A DNA stretch of 64,000 bases from Janthinobacterium tructae. Lineage in GTDB: Bacteria; Pseudomonadota; Gammaproteobacteria; Burkholderiales; Burkholderiaceae_D. The notes beneath the pieces are model-generated. The model ran no database searches. It saw only the letters and a program-made list of their open reading frames with translations, and was not told the DNA's origin. The stretch lies in the NCBI RefSeq assembly GCF_006517255.1, contig NZ_CP041185.1, positions 496,001 through 560,000 on the forward strand, given 5' to 3'. Below are positions 19,462 to 28,581 of this stretch, in pieces; the stretch's first letter is position 1; each line of letters opens with the position of its first letter. The position numbers and the translations under genes were made by a program.

Positions 19462-19679
19462 TCTTCTACTGCCGGCAAGTTGATCCACAGCCGACCATCC
19501 ACAATTTTGCATTGATTGCCGTCGAGCCACTTGCCAGCCTTGCGGCGGGCCTGCACGGAATCGACGGAATCACCTGATATTTCGACGTAACGCTCAAGCT
19601 TTACCCAAGTAAGGGGCTGGTGCGCACGCTCGATTGCGGCAACCATCCTGGCCACCACGTCGTGCTCGTTCATGTTCAT
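19377..19679 (-). CDS. Excisionase-like protein
   Basis: The 100-residue protein has VKLERYVEISGDSVDSVQARRKAGKWLDG followed by KIVDGRLWINLPAVEEWV, a small winged-helix fold typical of excisionases, with a basic tail. It lies immediately upstream of int and overlaps it by roughly 80 bp, the usual xis-int arrangement. The ATG at 19679 overlaps the previous stop (ATGA). A longer frame to 19853 is not needed. Confidence 0.8.
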   Translation of the reverse strand: MNMNEHDVVARMVAAIERAHQPLTWVKLERYVEISGDSVDSVQARRKAGKWLDGNQCKIVDGRLWINLPAVEEWVAKWEQTSPVRQASNSGRASKANRSA

Positions 19680-20215
19680 GGTGCGCTCCCGGCCGCCCTG
19701 CGGGCAGCGATAGCAGCCAAGCCAACAATTCGCGTTGGCGTCTTTATGTAGCCGCTGTTCATTTCCACGTTTTCCAGGTTCTCGTGGCTGTAGACGACGC
19801 GGCCATTCAGATCTAACGCGGCGTAAAGGACTGCATGCGGGTTTGCGTCGCACTGAATCGCTGGGGCGACCGGTGCCGCGGCGAGCATGGCGCGGAACAC
19901 AGCATTACCGGTCCAGATTTTATTGAGTGCCATGGTGTCAATCCGTACCGCCTGCGCGCCAGCGGCTTGCATCGCGTCATTTGGCTCGGCCGGCACCGGC
20001 CTCCAACCATCCGGCACGGCGGCGGGCTGCTCCGACGGGGCAGCCATGCACGGAACGGCCAGGCCATCGCTGGTATAGCCGCGCTCTACGCAGGCCTGGC
20101 GCACGCTGGCCAGCAGTGGCGAGCCTTGGCTGCAGGGGGAGGGGTAGTGCTTGTTTTCGGCAGCGCGCGCCGCGGCGGCGGCAATGCTGCGGACAATGTC
20201 TAAGAGGTCGATCAT
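19676..20215 (-). CDS. Phage protein of unknown function
   Basis: A 179-residue protein without recognisable domains: an Ala-rich helix at the start, a Pro-rich middle, and a C-terminal region with VLYAALDLNGRVVYSHENLE. It is packed by 4-bp overlaps with both neighbours, which supports expression as part of the left operon. Confidence 0.7.
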   Translation of the reverse strand: MIDLLDIVRSIAAAAARAAENKHYPSPCSQGSPLLASVRQACVERGYTSDGLAVPCMAAPSEQPAAVPDGWRPVPAEPNDAMQAAGAQAVRIDTMALNKIWTGNAVFRAMLAAAPVAPAIQCDANPHAVLYAALDLNGRVVYSHENLENVEMNSGYIKTPTRIVGLAAIAARRAAGSAP

Positions 20216-20454
20216 TCTGCTTGCTCCACAAAGGTTACATCGCTGGGCTGGCGCGGTGTCGCGTCGCCCATCAGGTAAATCACGGACGACACGCCGCCGC
20301 CCAGCACCTGGGCGCCCATGGCGCGCAGATGGTGCTGTTTGCCGTCGAATAGCACGGGCTGGCAGGTGTGGATCGCGCGCAGCACGGCGCGGTCCAGCTT
20401 GTAGGCGGCCTCCGCCGGGGTTTCCGGCTGCGGCGCCGGGCTACGGCTATTCAC
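20212..20454 (-). CDS. Small phage protein of unknown function
   Basis: The 80-residue product starts at GTG 20454, which overlaps the preceding stop (GTGA). The frame stays open to 20655, but that part lies antisense-frame to the upstream gene and looks random. Residues 20-60 (LDRAVLRAIHTCQPVLFDGK, then MGAQVLGGGVSSVIYLMG) look like a small folded domain. Function unknown. Confidence 0.65.
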   Translation of the reverse strand: MNSRSPAPQPETPAEAAYKLDRAVLRAIHTCQPVLFDGKQHHLRAMGAQVLGGGVSSVIYLMGDATPRQPSDVTFVEQAE

Positions 20455-20777
20455 GTCGCCGCCGGCGCTGGGCGGACGAAGTACGCCACGGGACCATCGT
20501 CCTCGGTGTCGAAGATGGCCAGCAGGAACCAGTCTGCGCCGGCTGGCGTGGTGGGCTGCCACTCCTTCAGTGCGTCGGTATCGTCGTCCATGTAGCGCCC
20601 GCAAAGCGGTGCGGCATCGATCTCCATCCAGACGCGGGTGACTTCGACGCCGCATTCCGCCAACCAGGCGCTGAAAGCTACGGCGCTGTCATCGTCCGGC
20701 GAATTGGCCAGGGCGGGGTGGAAGTAGCTGCCATCCTCACGGCGATCGACTTGCACGGCTTCGATAATTGTTTTCAT
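20451..20777 (-). CDS. Phage protein of unknown function
   Basis: A 108-residue acidic protein starting MKTIIEAVQVDRREDGSYFHP, with a Trp-rich centre (VWMEIDAAP, WQPTTPAGADWFLLAIF). Such proteins are common in phage early regions and have no assigned role. AAAGGCAAATATG context gives a ribosome site. Confidence 0.7.
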   Translation of the reverse strand: MKTIIEAVQVDRREDGSYFHPALANSPDDDSAVAFSAWLAECGVEVTRVWMEIDAAPLCGRYMDDDTDALKEWQPTTPAGADWFLLAIFDTEDDGPVAYFVRPAPAAT

Positions 20778-20786
20778 ATTTGCCTT

Positions 20787-20909
20787 TCAGGTTGTCGCGG
20801 CCAAGACGCCCGCCAGGGTCGCCGCCACGTAAATCAGGATCAGGGCTGCCGCCACGCGCGCGGCTCCGGGGCTGCGCTCGCTGTTCGGCACTTCGTCGTT
20901 GTCAGTCAT
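20787..20909 (-). CDS. Small single-span membrane protein
   Basis: The 40-residue product begins MTDNDEVPNSERSPGAAR and has one hydrophobic helix (VAAALILIYVAATLAGVLAA). The ATG at 20909 overlaps the previous stop. The longer frame to 21101 is antisense-frame noise of the upstream gene. Function unknown. Confidence 0.6.
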   Translation of the reverse strand: MTDNDEVPNSERSPGAARVAAALILIYVAATLAGVLAATT

Positions 20910-21544
20910 GCTGCCTCCGTGGTTGGCGCCTGAATGCCGCGCCAGGTGTAATACGCAGGCAGGTCGACCACCGTTACCCGCATGCGATCTTCGCCAAACG
21001 TGAACGTTGCGCTGTGCTGCGCACCAGGGAACTTGAAATAGAGCAGCGCCTGCGCGTGGCCCAGCCTGTCCGGCCCCTGCAACGGCGCGCGGCTGACCCA
21101 TACGCTTTCGATCAAGCAGTCTGGATATGTGGCCGAAAAGAACTCGATCAGGGCAACTTCGGCAGCCTTGCGGGTGCGCCGCTCGACAAACTCCCCCATT
21201 ACGCAGCTTTGGCTGCAGTAGACGGCATCGCCATCGGTGACAACTTGCAGGTGCTCGTGCTCTTCACCTTCATCCTCGGCTTCTTGCAGCATGGTTTCGT
21301 TGACGCGCCGGCTGCAGTGGTGGCACTCGAACCACCAGCCATGTTCAATTAGCACGGTCTTCGGTACCGGCCCGGGCGCGTACTGATCGAACTGCGGGCG
21401 GCGGTTGCAGGATTCGACTTCGTTGAAGGAGCAGTTCAGTTCATTTCCACCCTCGCGCCGCGCGGTGGCGCTGTTGCTTGCGAAGGCGATGACGCAATGA
21501 CCCTCGCCGGGCTCGCGCACTTCATAGGCAAGCAGGCGCTTCAT
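20906..21544 (-). CDS. Phage protein with Cys/His zinc-finger-like centre
   Basis: The 212-residue protein has CHHCSRRVNETM near residue 74 and YCSQSCVMGEF near residue 128, a plausible CxxC...CxxxC metal site, followed by an alpha/beta domain. No family was recognised. It overlaps both neighbours by 4 bp. Confidence 0.7.
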   Translation of the reverse strand: MKRLLAYEVREPGEGHCVIAFASNSATARREGGNELNCSFNEVESCNRRPQFDQYAPGPVPKTVLIEHGWWFECHHCSRRVNETMLQEAEDEGEEHEHLQVVTDGDAVYCSQSCVMGEFVERRTRKAAEVALIEFFSATYPDCLIESVWVSRAPLQGPDRLGHAQALLYFKFPGAQHSATFTFGEDRMRVTVVDLPAYYTWRGIQAPTTEAA

Positions 21545-22176
21545 GGCGTCACCCGCTTAAAGGTAATGGCCCAGCACCACGGATTTGCATCCCAGTCGCC
21601 GCCGGTCGATTCCCACAGCTCGCGCCAGGTCGAGCGCTCGGTTGCGCGACCGCTGGCGCCAGATCCTTTGCACACGATGTCATAGCGATCCTGCGACTCC
21701 GCCAGCGCTTCCATATCAATGCCCTCGGCAACAATGTCGGCATCGCTGATATCCTGCAGGCGCTCGACGCGCACAGACACGATTTCCAATTGGATCCGGC
21801 TGGCCCAGCGCGGCATGTGGATGCTTGGTCGCCAGCGTTCAACGTCGTATTCGCATTCTCGATCTGCTCGATAAACGGCGCGGCGCACCGTCTCCGGAAA
21901 GTCCGGGTGTGGCGCCCATGTTTCGCGTACCCACAGCCGGTCGCCATGCCCGCCATGTGGGCATGCATCGCCGGCCATGCCGTGGGCGCCAGGCGCACGC
22001 GTATTCGCAACGCTCACCATCGATTGGAACACGTTGCAAGGCCAATGGTGGTCGCCTGGACGATGCGGGACAGGCTGCGGCTGCGGCTTCATCACGCGCC
22101 GCGTCTGCGTCTTGCTGCCGTCGAGCACGGCGCGCACCATGGCTCCGTTCATGAGGATAGGGCGTTCTTTGGTCAT
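21541..22176 (-). CDS. ASCH-domain-like phage protein (morphogenetic-protein family)
   Basis: The 211-residue protein starts MTKERPILMNGAMVRAVLDG with SKTQTRRVMKPQPQ and later GDRLWVRETW and IQLEIVSVRVERLQDIS. This pattern is shared by phage proteins labelled morphogenetic or ASCH; the PUA-like ASCH fold is thought to bind RNA or modified nucleotides. Its place in the early left operon argues against a role in capsid assembly. The frame permits a start six codons earlier (22194). Confidence 0.78.
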   Translation of the reverse strand: MTKERPILMNGAMVRAVLDGSKTQTRRVMKPQPQPVPHRPGDHHWPCNVFQSMVSVANTRAPGAHGMAGDACPHGGHGDRLWVRETWAPHPDFPETVRRAVYRADRECEYDVERWRPSIHMPRWASRIQLEIVSVRVERLQDISDADIVAEGIDMEALAESQDRYDIVCKGSGASGRATERSTWRELWESTGGDWDANPWCWAITFKRVTP

Positions 22177-22208
22177 GCTACTATTGCCTTTCAATTAATG
22201 GAGGTGGA

Positions 22209-22526
22209 ATGCTGTCCAATTATTATTTTGATATTGCAAAGTTCGGGAAATGCATGGCTGTAGCGGAGCCAAAAAGCGCTCATTTCGGCATAAATATTTG
22301 GCACGGCCCCGATGATCGCCGTAGCAAGATCACCTACGAAATCACGGTCACAGGCGGCCCCGCGCAGAATCAGATCCCATTCGATGCCGCACTTGAAGAT
22401 GCGGTCCGAATTGCCGTAGGTCATTTCGAACAAAGCAGCGGCTCCAATCACGCCGACTTCCGATTCCAATGCAGCCCCGTCACCCATCGATGGCAGGGTA
22501 TTTTTGCGCGCCCGCTCGGCGGGTAG
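22209..22526 (+). CDS. Phage protein of unknown function, opposite strand to its cluster
   Basis: A 105-residue product that reads rightward inside the leftward operon. GGAGGTG lies 6 bp before its ATG, and the translation (FDIAKFGKCMAVAEPKSAHF, WHGPDDRRSKITYEITVTGG) looks protein-like. A competing 98-residue minus frame (22191-22487) has no such ribosome site. Function unknown. Confidence 0.55.
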   Translation: MLSNYYFDIAKFGKCMAVAEPKSAHFGINIWHGPDDRRSKITYEITVTGGPAQNQIPFDAALEDAVRIAVGHFEQSSGSNHADFRFQCSPVTHRWQGIFARPLGG

Positions 22527-22572
22527 TTCAGGCGTGTAGCAGGCTACTTGCTGGCATTGAGATTGGCGGCGC

Positions 22573-24099
22573 TCATGTTGCTACTACCTGCTCCAGCACC
22601 TCGCGGTGGCCGTTCGGCTCCATCGCCCCGACAACTCCCAGTTGTTCCAGCGTTTCGATCAGCCGGGCTGCACGGTTGTAGCCGATGCGCAGGTGGCGCT
22701 GCACCAGCGATATCGATGCTCGCTGCTGCGTGCGCACGACTTCGACGGCTTGGTCGTACAGCGGATCGGTCGTGCTGCCGTCACCGGGAGGTACGGCGTC
22801 GGCGGCCCTGGGCTCCAGGTCGTGCATCGTGAGGCCTCGCTGTGCGAGTTGGCCGGCGATATGATCATTCAGCGACAGCACCTGGCGCTGTTCGCGCACG
22901 GGCTCATGGCCTTTGGCTGGCCGTGGGCTAGGTTCCATGATCTCAACGGCGGCTACCAGCAGCAGGTCGGCGGATTGCGAGCCGCCAGGCAGCTCCTTGG
23001 CCAGCGTCAGCGCCGATTTAATCGCGCCCTCGGCGGTTTCCGCCATGTGCTCGCGCACGCGGGCAACGGCCGGCTGCACGGTGCTGTCATACAGCTCGTT
23101 GAGCACATCGCGGTAACGGGTGCGAAGCTTGTACAGATCGGCAGTCAAGTTCACGGCGCGCTCGATCTTCTGCTGGCCGGCAGCAGCTGGGCCCGGCGCC
23201 TGCGTCTCCACGTCGGCCTCGCCACCCAGCGCCTCCACCAATTCGGCCAGCAGCTTCGCCAGTTCGCCCGACATCAAGGCGAAATCGCTGTCGAACCGCT
23301 CGTCGTCGTTACGTGTGGCGCTTTCCTTGATGATCTCCAGCGGCTTGACGGACTTGATGGCCAGCGACTCGTCCAGCACGAAGCTGATCTTGTCGCTCCA
23401 CGTCATGGCCAGGCGTGTGCACTGCTTGCCGGCGGCGATGTGGCGGCGGATATCGTCCGCTTCCAGCGTATGGCGCTTGTACGCCACCTGGGCCTTGCTT
23501 TCGCCCGTGGCGCGCATGATCGCGTCCTGGTCGACCGTGAAGCCGGCCGGGGATTCGTCGGCCTGCAGCCATTCCGTCATCGCGCCCACTGGCGAGCGCT
23601 GCACGCGCAGGCTTTCCAGCGGCAGCTTGTCGACGGATTTCAGCAGCAGCTTGATTACCTCGTCGGCCTTGGCCGGGCTGGCCGCGTCCACCACCAGCCA
23701 GCCGTTGACCGGATCGATCCACACGGCCGTGGTGCTGAGGATGGCGAACGCGCGCGGCAGCAGCTCGTCTGTGACGCGCTCCTTCAGTTCTTTCATGGCT
23801 TTCTTGCCGGGCGCGAAGCCCTGGGTTTCTTCCATTTCCAGCGCGCGGGCGGCGGCTACCTGGTTGACCACGGTCGACGGCAGCAGTTTCTTCTCGGTTT
23901 TCAGCTGCAGCAGGAACTGGCCGCCGACGGCGTGCACCAGCGGCGCGCCGGCGCCGCGAGGTGCGGCCCAGCCCTGGCGTACCAGGTCCATGCTGGTCGC
24001 CGGCGTGAACTGTTGCGGCGCCAGCGCCTGCTCGAGCACTGCGGCCGTCATGGCCCAAGCGGCGGGCAAACGGTAAATCTGCAAATTCTTGAAAAACAT
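22573..24099 (-). CDS. RdgC-like recombination protein fused to an FtsK-gamma winged helix
   Basis: The 508-residue protein has an RdgC domain at residues 1 to about 295 ([12 protein letters not shown] start, [28 protein letters not shown] end), a helical linker at about 300-440, and at about 443-505 a clear FtsK-gamma domain: [20 protein letters not shown] then [20 protein letters not shown]. RdgC is a ring-forming DNA clamp that limits RecA. FtsK-gamma reads KOPS motifs and activates XerCD. RdgC proteins are normally about 300 residues. The joined form is a single uninterrupted frame. It belongs to the prophage recombination cluster with RecT, exonuclease and NinB. Confidence 0.88.
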   Translation of the reverse strand: MFFKNLQIYRLPAAWAMTAAVLEQALAPQQFTPATSMDLVRQGWAAPRGAGAPLVHAVGGQFLLQLKTEKKLLPSTVVNQVAAARALEMEETQGFAPGKKAMKELKERVTDELLPRAFAILSTTAVWIDPVNGWLVVDAASPAKADEVIKLLLKSVDKLPLESLRVQRSPVGAMTEWLQADESPAGFTVDQDAIMRATGESKAQVAYKRHTLEADDIRRHIAAGKQCTRLAMTWSDKISFVLDESLAIKSVKPLEIIKESATRNDDERFDSDFALMSGELAKLLAELVEALGGEADVETQAPGPAAAGQQKIERAVNLTADLYKLRTRYRDVLNELYDSTVQPAVARVREHMAETAEGAIKSALTLAKELPGGSQSADLLLVAAVEIMEPSPRPAKGHEPVREQRQVLSLNDHIAGQLAQRGLTMHDLEPRAADAVPPGDGSTTDPLYDQAVEVVRTQQRASISLVQRHLRIGYNRAARLIETLEQLGVVGAMEPNGHREVLEQVVAT

Positions 24100-24108
24100 G
24101 GCGCTTCC

Positions 24109-24522
24109 TTATTCTGAGAACACGACGCCGCGCGCGGCACCGAAGGCATACAAAAATTCAATGAACTGAGCGGCTTCCTTCACGTAGAAGTCGCTGGTCT
24201 GTACGCCCAGCTGCACGATGCGGCGCCCGTCGAAGCTGGGTGTCACGCGCCCGTCGTGGTGCAGTGGCGTGCCGGCCAGGCGCATTTCGTCGGCAAACTC
24301 GTCCACCAGCAGCCGCTTCATGTCGTCCGCATCCCACTTGCGCCCGATGTGCTCGACCTGCTTGGCGATCTCGCCGATCATCGCGTGGTACTTTTCTTCC
24401 TGGGCGCGCTTCTTTTTCGGCTCGGAAAACACCACCATCCAGCCGGGCGGCGCGGTTTTGGCAAATTCGACCGCCCGGCGCCGCGCTTCGTCGTGCACGA
24501 GGAAGTAGGTTTGCTTCGTCAT
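24109..24522 (-). CDS. ninB: NinB/Orf-family recombination mediator
   Basis: The 137-residue protein matches the NinB pattern: VEFAKTAPPGWMVVFSEPKK, EEKYHAMIGEIAKQVEHIGRKW, and LLVDEFADEMR...QTSDFYVKEAAQFIEFLYAFG. In lambda, Orf/NinB loads recombinases on SSB-coated DNA, replacing RecFOR. It sits with the RecT and exonuclease genes. Confidence 0.9.
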   Translation of the reverse strand: MTKQTYFLVHDEARRRAVEFAKTAPPGWMVVFSEPKKKRAQEEKYHAMIGEIAKQVEHIGRKWDADDMKRLLVDEFADEMRLAGTPLHHDGRVTPSFDGRRIVQLGVQTSDFYVKEAAQFIEFLYAFGAARGVVFSE

Positions 24523-24785
24523 GGCGGCGATCCTGCGGCCGTGCTGGTTGGCGCCAGCGGCGTCACGCGTTCCAGGTCATAGCTGCCTCTGATGCCATCC
24601 AGCCAGATGACTGCGGTGTGGCCGCTGAGAACCTGGGCTACGCTGACGGTGATCGTCTCGCGGACCTCGCCACTGTCCAGCTTGACGCTGACTGCGGCGC
24701 CGATCTGGTGCGCGGCGTTGAACTTGTCGCATGCGGCCTGGAGCTGCGCGGTCGCCTTTGCCTGGCGTTCGGCGCGGCTGCTCAC
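24519..24785 (-). CDS. Small phage protein of unknown function
   Basis: The 88-residue product starts at GTG 24785, overlapping the upstream stop (GTGA). An N-terminal helix (RAERQAKATAQLQAACDKFN) is followed by an SH3-like beta region (VKLDSGEVRETITVSVAQVL). No assigned function. Confidence 0.65.
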   Translation of the reverse strand: MSSRAERQAKATAQLQAACDKFNAAHQIGAAVSVKLDSGEVRETITVSVAQVLSGHTAVIWLDGIRGSYDLERVTPLAPTSTAAGSPP

Positions 24786-25534
24786 GCTGCCCCGCCCAGG
24801 TCGGCCACGTCGATCACGATGCCGCGGCAGTACGGCTCGCCGCCTTCCACGATTTCGAAGGTGGCGTGCGGCACGTCGGTGCGGTAGGTCCAGCTGTAGC
24901 CGTCTTCCTTGGCCCAAAGGGCATCCACGGCGCGCACCTGCGGCGCCCGGGCGAAATAGTCTTTGAGCGCATCGTCGTCGTGCTGAACATCCTCGCGGAA
25001 CGGCAGCAAGCCCTTGGCGTCAATCAGAGCGATGGTCGGCGCGCCGCGCTCGTCGTCCACGAAGCCACGGAACTCCATCAGGTCGTCGCTGGCGCCGAAG
25101 ATCACGATCAGGCCGGCGGCCTTGGCCTGCATTTCTTCTTCCTTCGCCATTTCCTTGCCGTATTCGCGGCCAGTCAGCAGGCCGGCCAGCAGTTCTTTGC
25201 TCAGCTTGACTGGGGCGGCTTCGGCCAAGCTGGCCGGTTTGACGGCCGGCTGTGGCGCGGCGTGGTTGAAAGCCGCCTGATCGATCTTCGAGTAGGGAAA
25301 CTGAGCAGCAAACTTCTTAATGCGCTGGATAAAGAACGAGCCTTGCGATTCGGCGCCCAAGAATTCGGCGAACAGATCGGCGCTGAAATTCTGGTAGTGG
25401 TAAATGTCGCTCTGGCCGGTTGACTTCTTCGGGTGGAACTGGATGGCCAGCACGTTCAGTTCTGGCACGTGGCCGATGGCTGCAAATTGGCTGGACTCGA
25501 CCTGGTGCATGACGATTTGAGGTGTGGTGCTCAC
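24782..25534 (-). CDS. Phage protein with N-terminal KTSC domain
   Basis: In this 250-residue protein, residues ~12-75 (VESSQFAAIGHVPELNVLAI, FHPKKSTG..., IYHYQNFSADLF) match the KTSC domain, a small fold often tied to nucleic-acid proteins. The C-terminal half (GLIVIFGASDDLMEFRGFVD, WTYRTDVPHATFEI) resembles a phage protein seen alone elsewhere, so this may be a two-domain fusion. Role unknown. Confidence 0.78.
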   Translation of the reverse strand: MSTTPQIVMHQVESSQFAAIGHVPELNVLAIQFHPKKSTGQSDIYHYQNFSADLFAEFLGAESQGSFFIQRIKKFAAQFPYSKIDQAAFNHAAPQPAVKPASLAEAAPVKLSKELLAGLLTGREYGKEMAKEEEMQAKAAGLIVIFGASDDLMEFRGFVDDERGAPTIALIDAKGLLPFREDVQHDDDALKDYFARAPQVRAVDALWAKEDGYSWTYRTDVPHATFEIVEGGEPYCRGIVIDVADLGGAA

Positions 25535-25565
25535 AATGTTCTCCTAGTAAAGGTTGGGGCGGTGG

Positions 25566-26801
25566 TTATGCGGCTTCGGTGACCAGTCCGGCGCGCGCGG
25601 CGGCAAAGTCGAACTTGGCCAGGCGATCGATGGCCTCGGCCGCCGTCAGGCCGAACTGGTCGAACATCACATCGAGGATGTCGCTGTCGGATGGGTAGAG
25701 GTCATCGGCAGCGGCGTCGAGCAGGTCAGGTGCTGGCGCTGGGCGGCTCGCGGCCGGCGCGATGGCGGCGGGCGCGCGGCGGATGCCGATAGGAGCCGAG
25801 GGGGCTGGCGCGGCAACCTGGGCGGCTTGCTCGGCTTGCACAGCTGCATTGGCCAATCGGTCGGCGTCGACCTGGGCCAGCCGTGCGGCTTCTGCTGCAG
25901 CGGTTTGCATGTCCAGCAGTTCCTGGCGCTGGCGTGCGATTTCCGCTTGCTCCAGCCGGTTCTGCTCTGCTTGGGCGTTTGCCTGCTTTTTCAATGCAGC
26001 GGCCTGCGCCTCGCGTTGGCGCAGCGCCTCGGCTTCCTGCTCGGCGACCAGCGCCGCGCGGCGGTCGTCTTCGGCTTGGCGTTCGGCAGCGATACGTTCA
26101 GCTTCCACCTGGGCGATGCGCCGGGCCTCGGCAGCCGCTTCGCGCAGCTGCGCCAGTTCGGCGCGCTCGGCGGCAATGCGGGCGGCCTCTTCTTCGTTGG
26201 CCAATGCTGCGGCGTGCAGGCTGGCCAGCTTGGCGCTCACTTCGGCAACGACCTTGGCAGCGTCCTTCTCGAATTCGGCAAAGCGCGCCTTGTCCACGAC
26301 GATGGCAGCCACAGTTGCTGCGGCCACCTGGATATCGGCAGCGGACTTGCCCACCAGTTCCAGCGGCGTATCATGGATTGCCGCAATATCAGCCTGGATC
26401 GCAGTAATGCGTTCGCGCTCCTTCGCAATCGCAGCTTGCTTTTCGGCCTCGACCTTGGTGTCGTAGGCGTCGCGCAGCTCGAACACGCGATTTTCTTCGG
26501 GCGTGATCAGCGCAATCAGGTCTTTTTCCTTGGCAATCACCGCCTTGCTGAAGTCGGTTGCGTCTTTGCGTGCGGCCTCGCCGACGGCCTTGATGCCGGT
26601 GCGCAGTTTCAGCAGGTTCATTCCGATGCGGTGCGCCTGCTCGCGGCCGGCGGGATCGATGACGGTGGTAATATCGGTCGAGGCGGCAACCTGTTCCTTG
26701 ATTTTTGCCTCATAGTCCACGGCGCCCAGCGCGACGGCAGCGCGCTGCGGCAGGGTGAGGGCGGTGGTAGCCGGCGTGGCCTGGGTGGCTTCGGTGATCA
26801 T
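25566..26801 (-). CDS. Long coiled-coil phage protein beside the exonuclease
   Basis: The 411-residue protein has a small N-terminal helical domain, then a continuous Ala/Glu/Arg-rich coiled coil from about residue 115 to 320, a Pro/Ala linker and a short acidic C-terminal domain (YPSDSDILDVMFDQFGLTAAEAIDRL). It overlaps the exonuclease start by 4 bp. It may scaffold the recombination complex; that is inference from position only. Confidence 0.8.
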   Translation of the reverse strand: MITEATQATPATTALTLPQRAAVALGAVDYEAKIKEQVAASTDITTVIDPAGREQAHRIGMNLLKLRTGIKAVGEAARKDATDFSKAVIAKEKDLIALITPEENRVFELRDAYDTKVEAEKQAAIAKERERITAIQADIAAIHDTPLELVGKSAADIQVAAATVAAIVVDKARFAEFEKDAAKVVAEVSAKLASLHAAALANEEEAARIAAERAELAQLREAAAEARRIAQVEAERIAAERQAEDDRRAALVAEQEAEALRQREAQAAALKKQANAQAEQNRLEQAEIARQRQELLDMQTAAAEAARLAQVDADRLANAAVQAEQAAQVAAPAPSAPIGIRRAPAAIAPAASRPAPAPDLLDAAADDLYPSDSDILDVMFDQFGLTAAEAIDRLAKFDFAAARAGLVTEAA

Positions 26802-27445
26802 GCTGCCTCCTTCATTCGTAAAATTGTTTCGTTTTCAGTAACCAGTTTTTCAAAATCGACCAGGTCGAGCACCATCGCGTCGATGTAGGCGTCGTCGCGC
26901 TCGACGCGACGGAACCACAGCTCTTTGCCGACTGGAGCCAGAGCAGGGCAGTACAGGCAGAAATCCCACCAGCGGCGGCCCGTGATCCACATGCAGCCCT
27001 GCACCTGGTCCATGAATTCGCTGAAATCGCCGTTTATCAGAACGTCGCGGAGGCGTTCGGGTGAGATCAGGCATTTGTATTCGCTGCCTCCGTCATCGCC
27101 GATCAGCCCGTCCGCACTGGCTCCAAACAAGCGATCTTCGGTAAGGACAAAGCCAGCGCGTTCAACAACGTGACCGCTTTGCACCTCGTGCTCATGGCGT
27201 GCGGCCGGCTCCAAGTCATGGCCGCGTCGCATGGCATAGGTTTCGAATCCTTCGTCGAGCGGCATGCCGCTGATGCGCTCGATGGCCAGGCGGAAGGCGT
27301 AATCATTGGCTGCTGACGTGGGCTGGCCTTTGTTTGCACCCGATTTCAGCTTGGCACGCGCCACCACAAACATGCTGGCGGTGATTACCCCGGCTCGGGC
27401 GGCATGCCATTCGGGGCTTCCTTGCTCGCAGGTAAGGATGATCAT
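26798..27445 (-). CDS. YqaJ-type (lambda-exonuclease-like) recombination nuclease
   Basis: The 215-residue protein has the YqaJ family start CEQGSPEWHAARAGVITAS, the metal ligands in FGASADGLIGDDGGSEYKCL (D...E.K) and VQGCMWITGRRWWDF. It degrades one DNA strand to give 3' tails for the RecT annealase encoded just upstream. The ATG at 27445 overlaps the recT stop. Confidence 0.92.
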   Translation of the reverse strand: MIILTCEQGSPEWHAARAGVITASMFVVARAKLKSGANKGQPTSAANDYAFRLAIERISGMPLDEGFETYAMRRGHDLEPAARHEHEVQSGHVVERAGFVLTEDRLFGASADGLIGDDGGSEYKCLISPERLRDVLINGDFSEFMDQVQGCMWITGRRWWDFCLYCPALAPVGKELWFRRVERDDAYIDAMVLDLVDFEKLVTENETILRMKEAA

Positions 27446-28581
27446 TTGGACACCTCGACAGCTTCTGCGCGTGCCTTCATTGCAGGGTAGGCGCCGGCCA
27501 ACTTGTCCTGCGTGGTCTTGGAGAGCCGATCCCAAGCGCCAACAAATGCTTCCAGGCCCTCGTCAGCGACCGCGCCAAGGTCGGCAGCCAACTCTTCCAT
27601 TTCAGGCGAGAGTGGGGGAGGGGTTGCACTGGCCACCGGCGCCGCATCAACCGTACGGCTTTGATCGGCAGCCACAGCTTTTGCTTTCAGTCTTTCGTGA
27701 TCGGCAGCCAGGGCTTTCCGGTTCGGTACGCCAGTGTCAGTCCAGAATTTTTGATACGCAGTTACGCCTTTGCCTGCGGCCGCTTCGGCCGCGTCGATCA
27801 ATGCTTGCGATGCCTGGGCTGGCGCTGGTGCGCGCATGCCTCCGGTATCCGGCGTAATATCGCGCGCCTCGCGGTTGCCTTCGTCCAGCTCGTCGGGGGT
27901 GTAGACACCCAGGATCACATCGGGGGAGTAGAGGCGGGTCCAGCGTTTCACGGCCAAGTACGCCAGCTGCTGTTTCGGGTCGGTCGCCCACAGCGGGGAA
28001 TTACGCACACTGGCCTGCACCAGCAGCAGTTCGAGCACGCGTGGCTCAGCTTCACCGCGTAACGTCGCCCAGATGCGCACGCCCAGGCCATCCTCATCCT
28101 TGAGGTCGTAGTCCGGCACGCGGAACTGATATTCTTTCTTGTAGTCAGCAGCGCCCTTCGTGCCCTTCGCCGGCGCGGTGCAGACCTTGGATTTACCGAT
28201 GATCTTTTCCCAAGGGCCATACCATTCGTAGTTGAAGCGGTCCCGCGTGACACCGCTCGACTGAATCACGGCATTTACCAGCTGCGCCTCGTAGCCCAGC
28301 GCGCCGTTGACCAAGTGCGTTTTCTGCGCCACTGCAAAGGGATTCATGCGCCACTGGATGGCCTGCATGATGACGGCGGCGCAGTCGGCCGGGCTGCCGC
28401 GCAAGTGCTCCGGGATAGTGGCGCGGCCTTTGGCCATGATGTCGGCCAAGCGCATCATGCTGTCCATACTTGCGCTGTCCAGAATCAGCGCGGCGCTGCT
28501 GGTGGCCACTACGGGCATGTCGCCCTGATCGTATTGCGTTGCCTGCATGACGGTGCGGCTTTCTTGCGTAACTGCGTTCAT
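27442..28581 (-). CDS. recT: RecT-family single-strand annealing protein
   Basis: The 379-residue protein has the RecT core at residues ~40-235 (MRLADIMAKGRATIPEHLRG, CAAVIMQAIQWRMNPFAVAQ, YEAQLVNAVIQSSG) and a variable Ala-rich C-terminus. It anneals complementary strands with the adjacent exonuclease as a Red/RecET-type system. The ribosome site is AGGAAAAAGTC inside the previous small gene. Confidence 0.93.
   Translation of the reverse strand: MNAVTQESRTVMQATQYDQGDMPVVATSSAALILDSASMDSMMRLADIMAKGRATIPEHLRGSPADCAAVIMQAIQWRMNPFAVAQKTHLVNGALGYEAQLVNAVIQSSGVTRDRFNYEWYGPWEKIIGKSKVCTAPAKGTKGAADYKKEYQFRVPDYDLKDEDGLGVRIWATLRGEAEPRVLELLLVQASVRNSPLWATDPKQQLAYLAVKRWTRLYSPDVILGVYTPDELDEGNREARDITPDTGGMRAPAPAQASQALIDAAEAAAGKGVTAYQKFWTDTGVPNRKALAADHERLKAKAVAADQSRTVDAAPVASATPPPLSPEMEELAADLGAVADEGLEAFVGAWDRLSKTTQDKLAGAYPAMKARAEAVEVSK

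Noticed and set aside
22191..22487. 98-codon minus frame opposite the plus gene at 22209
   Set aside because: No ribosome site; the plus frame has GGAGGTG. Not fully excluded, so the plus gene has modest confidence.
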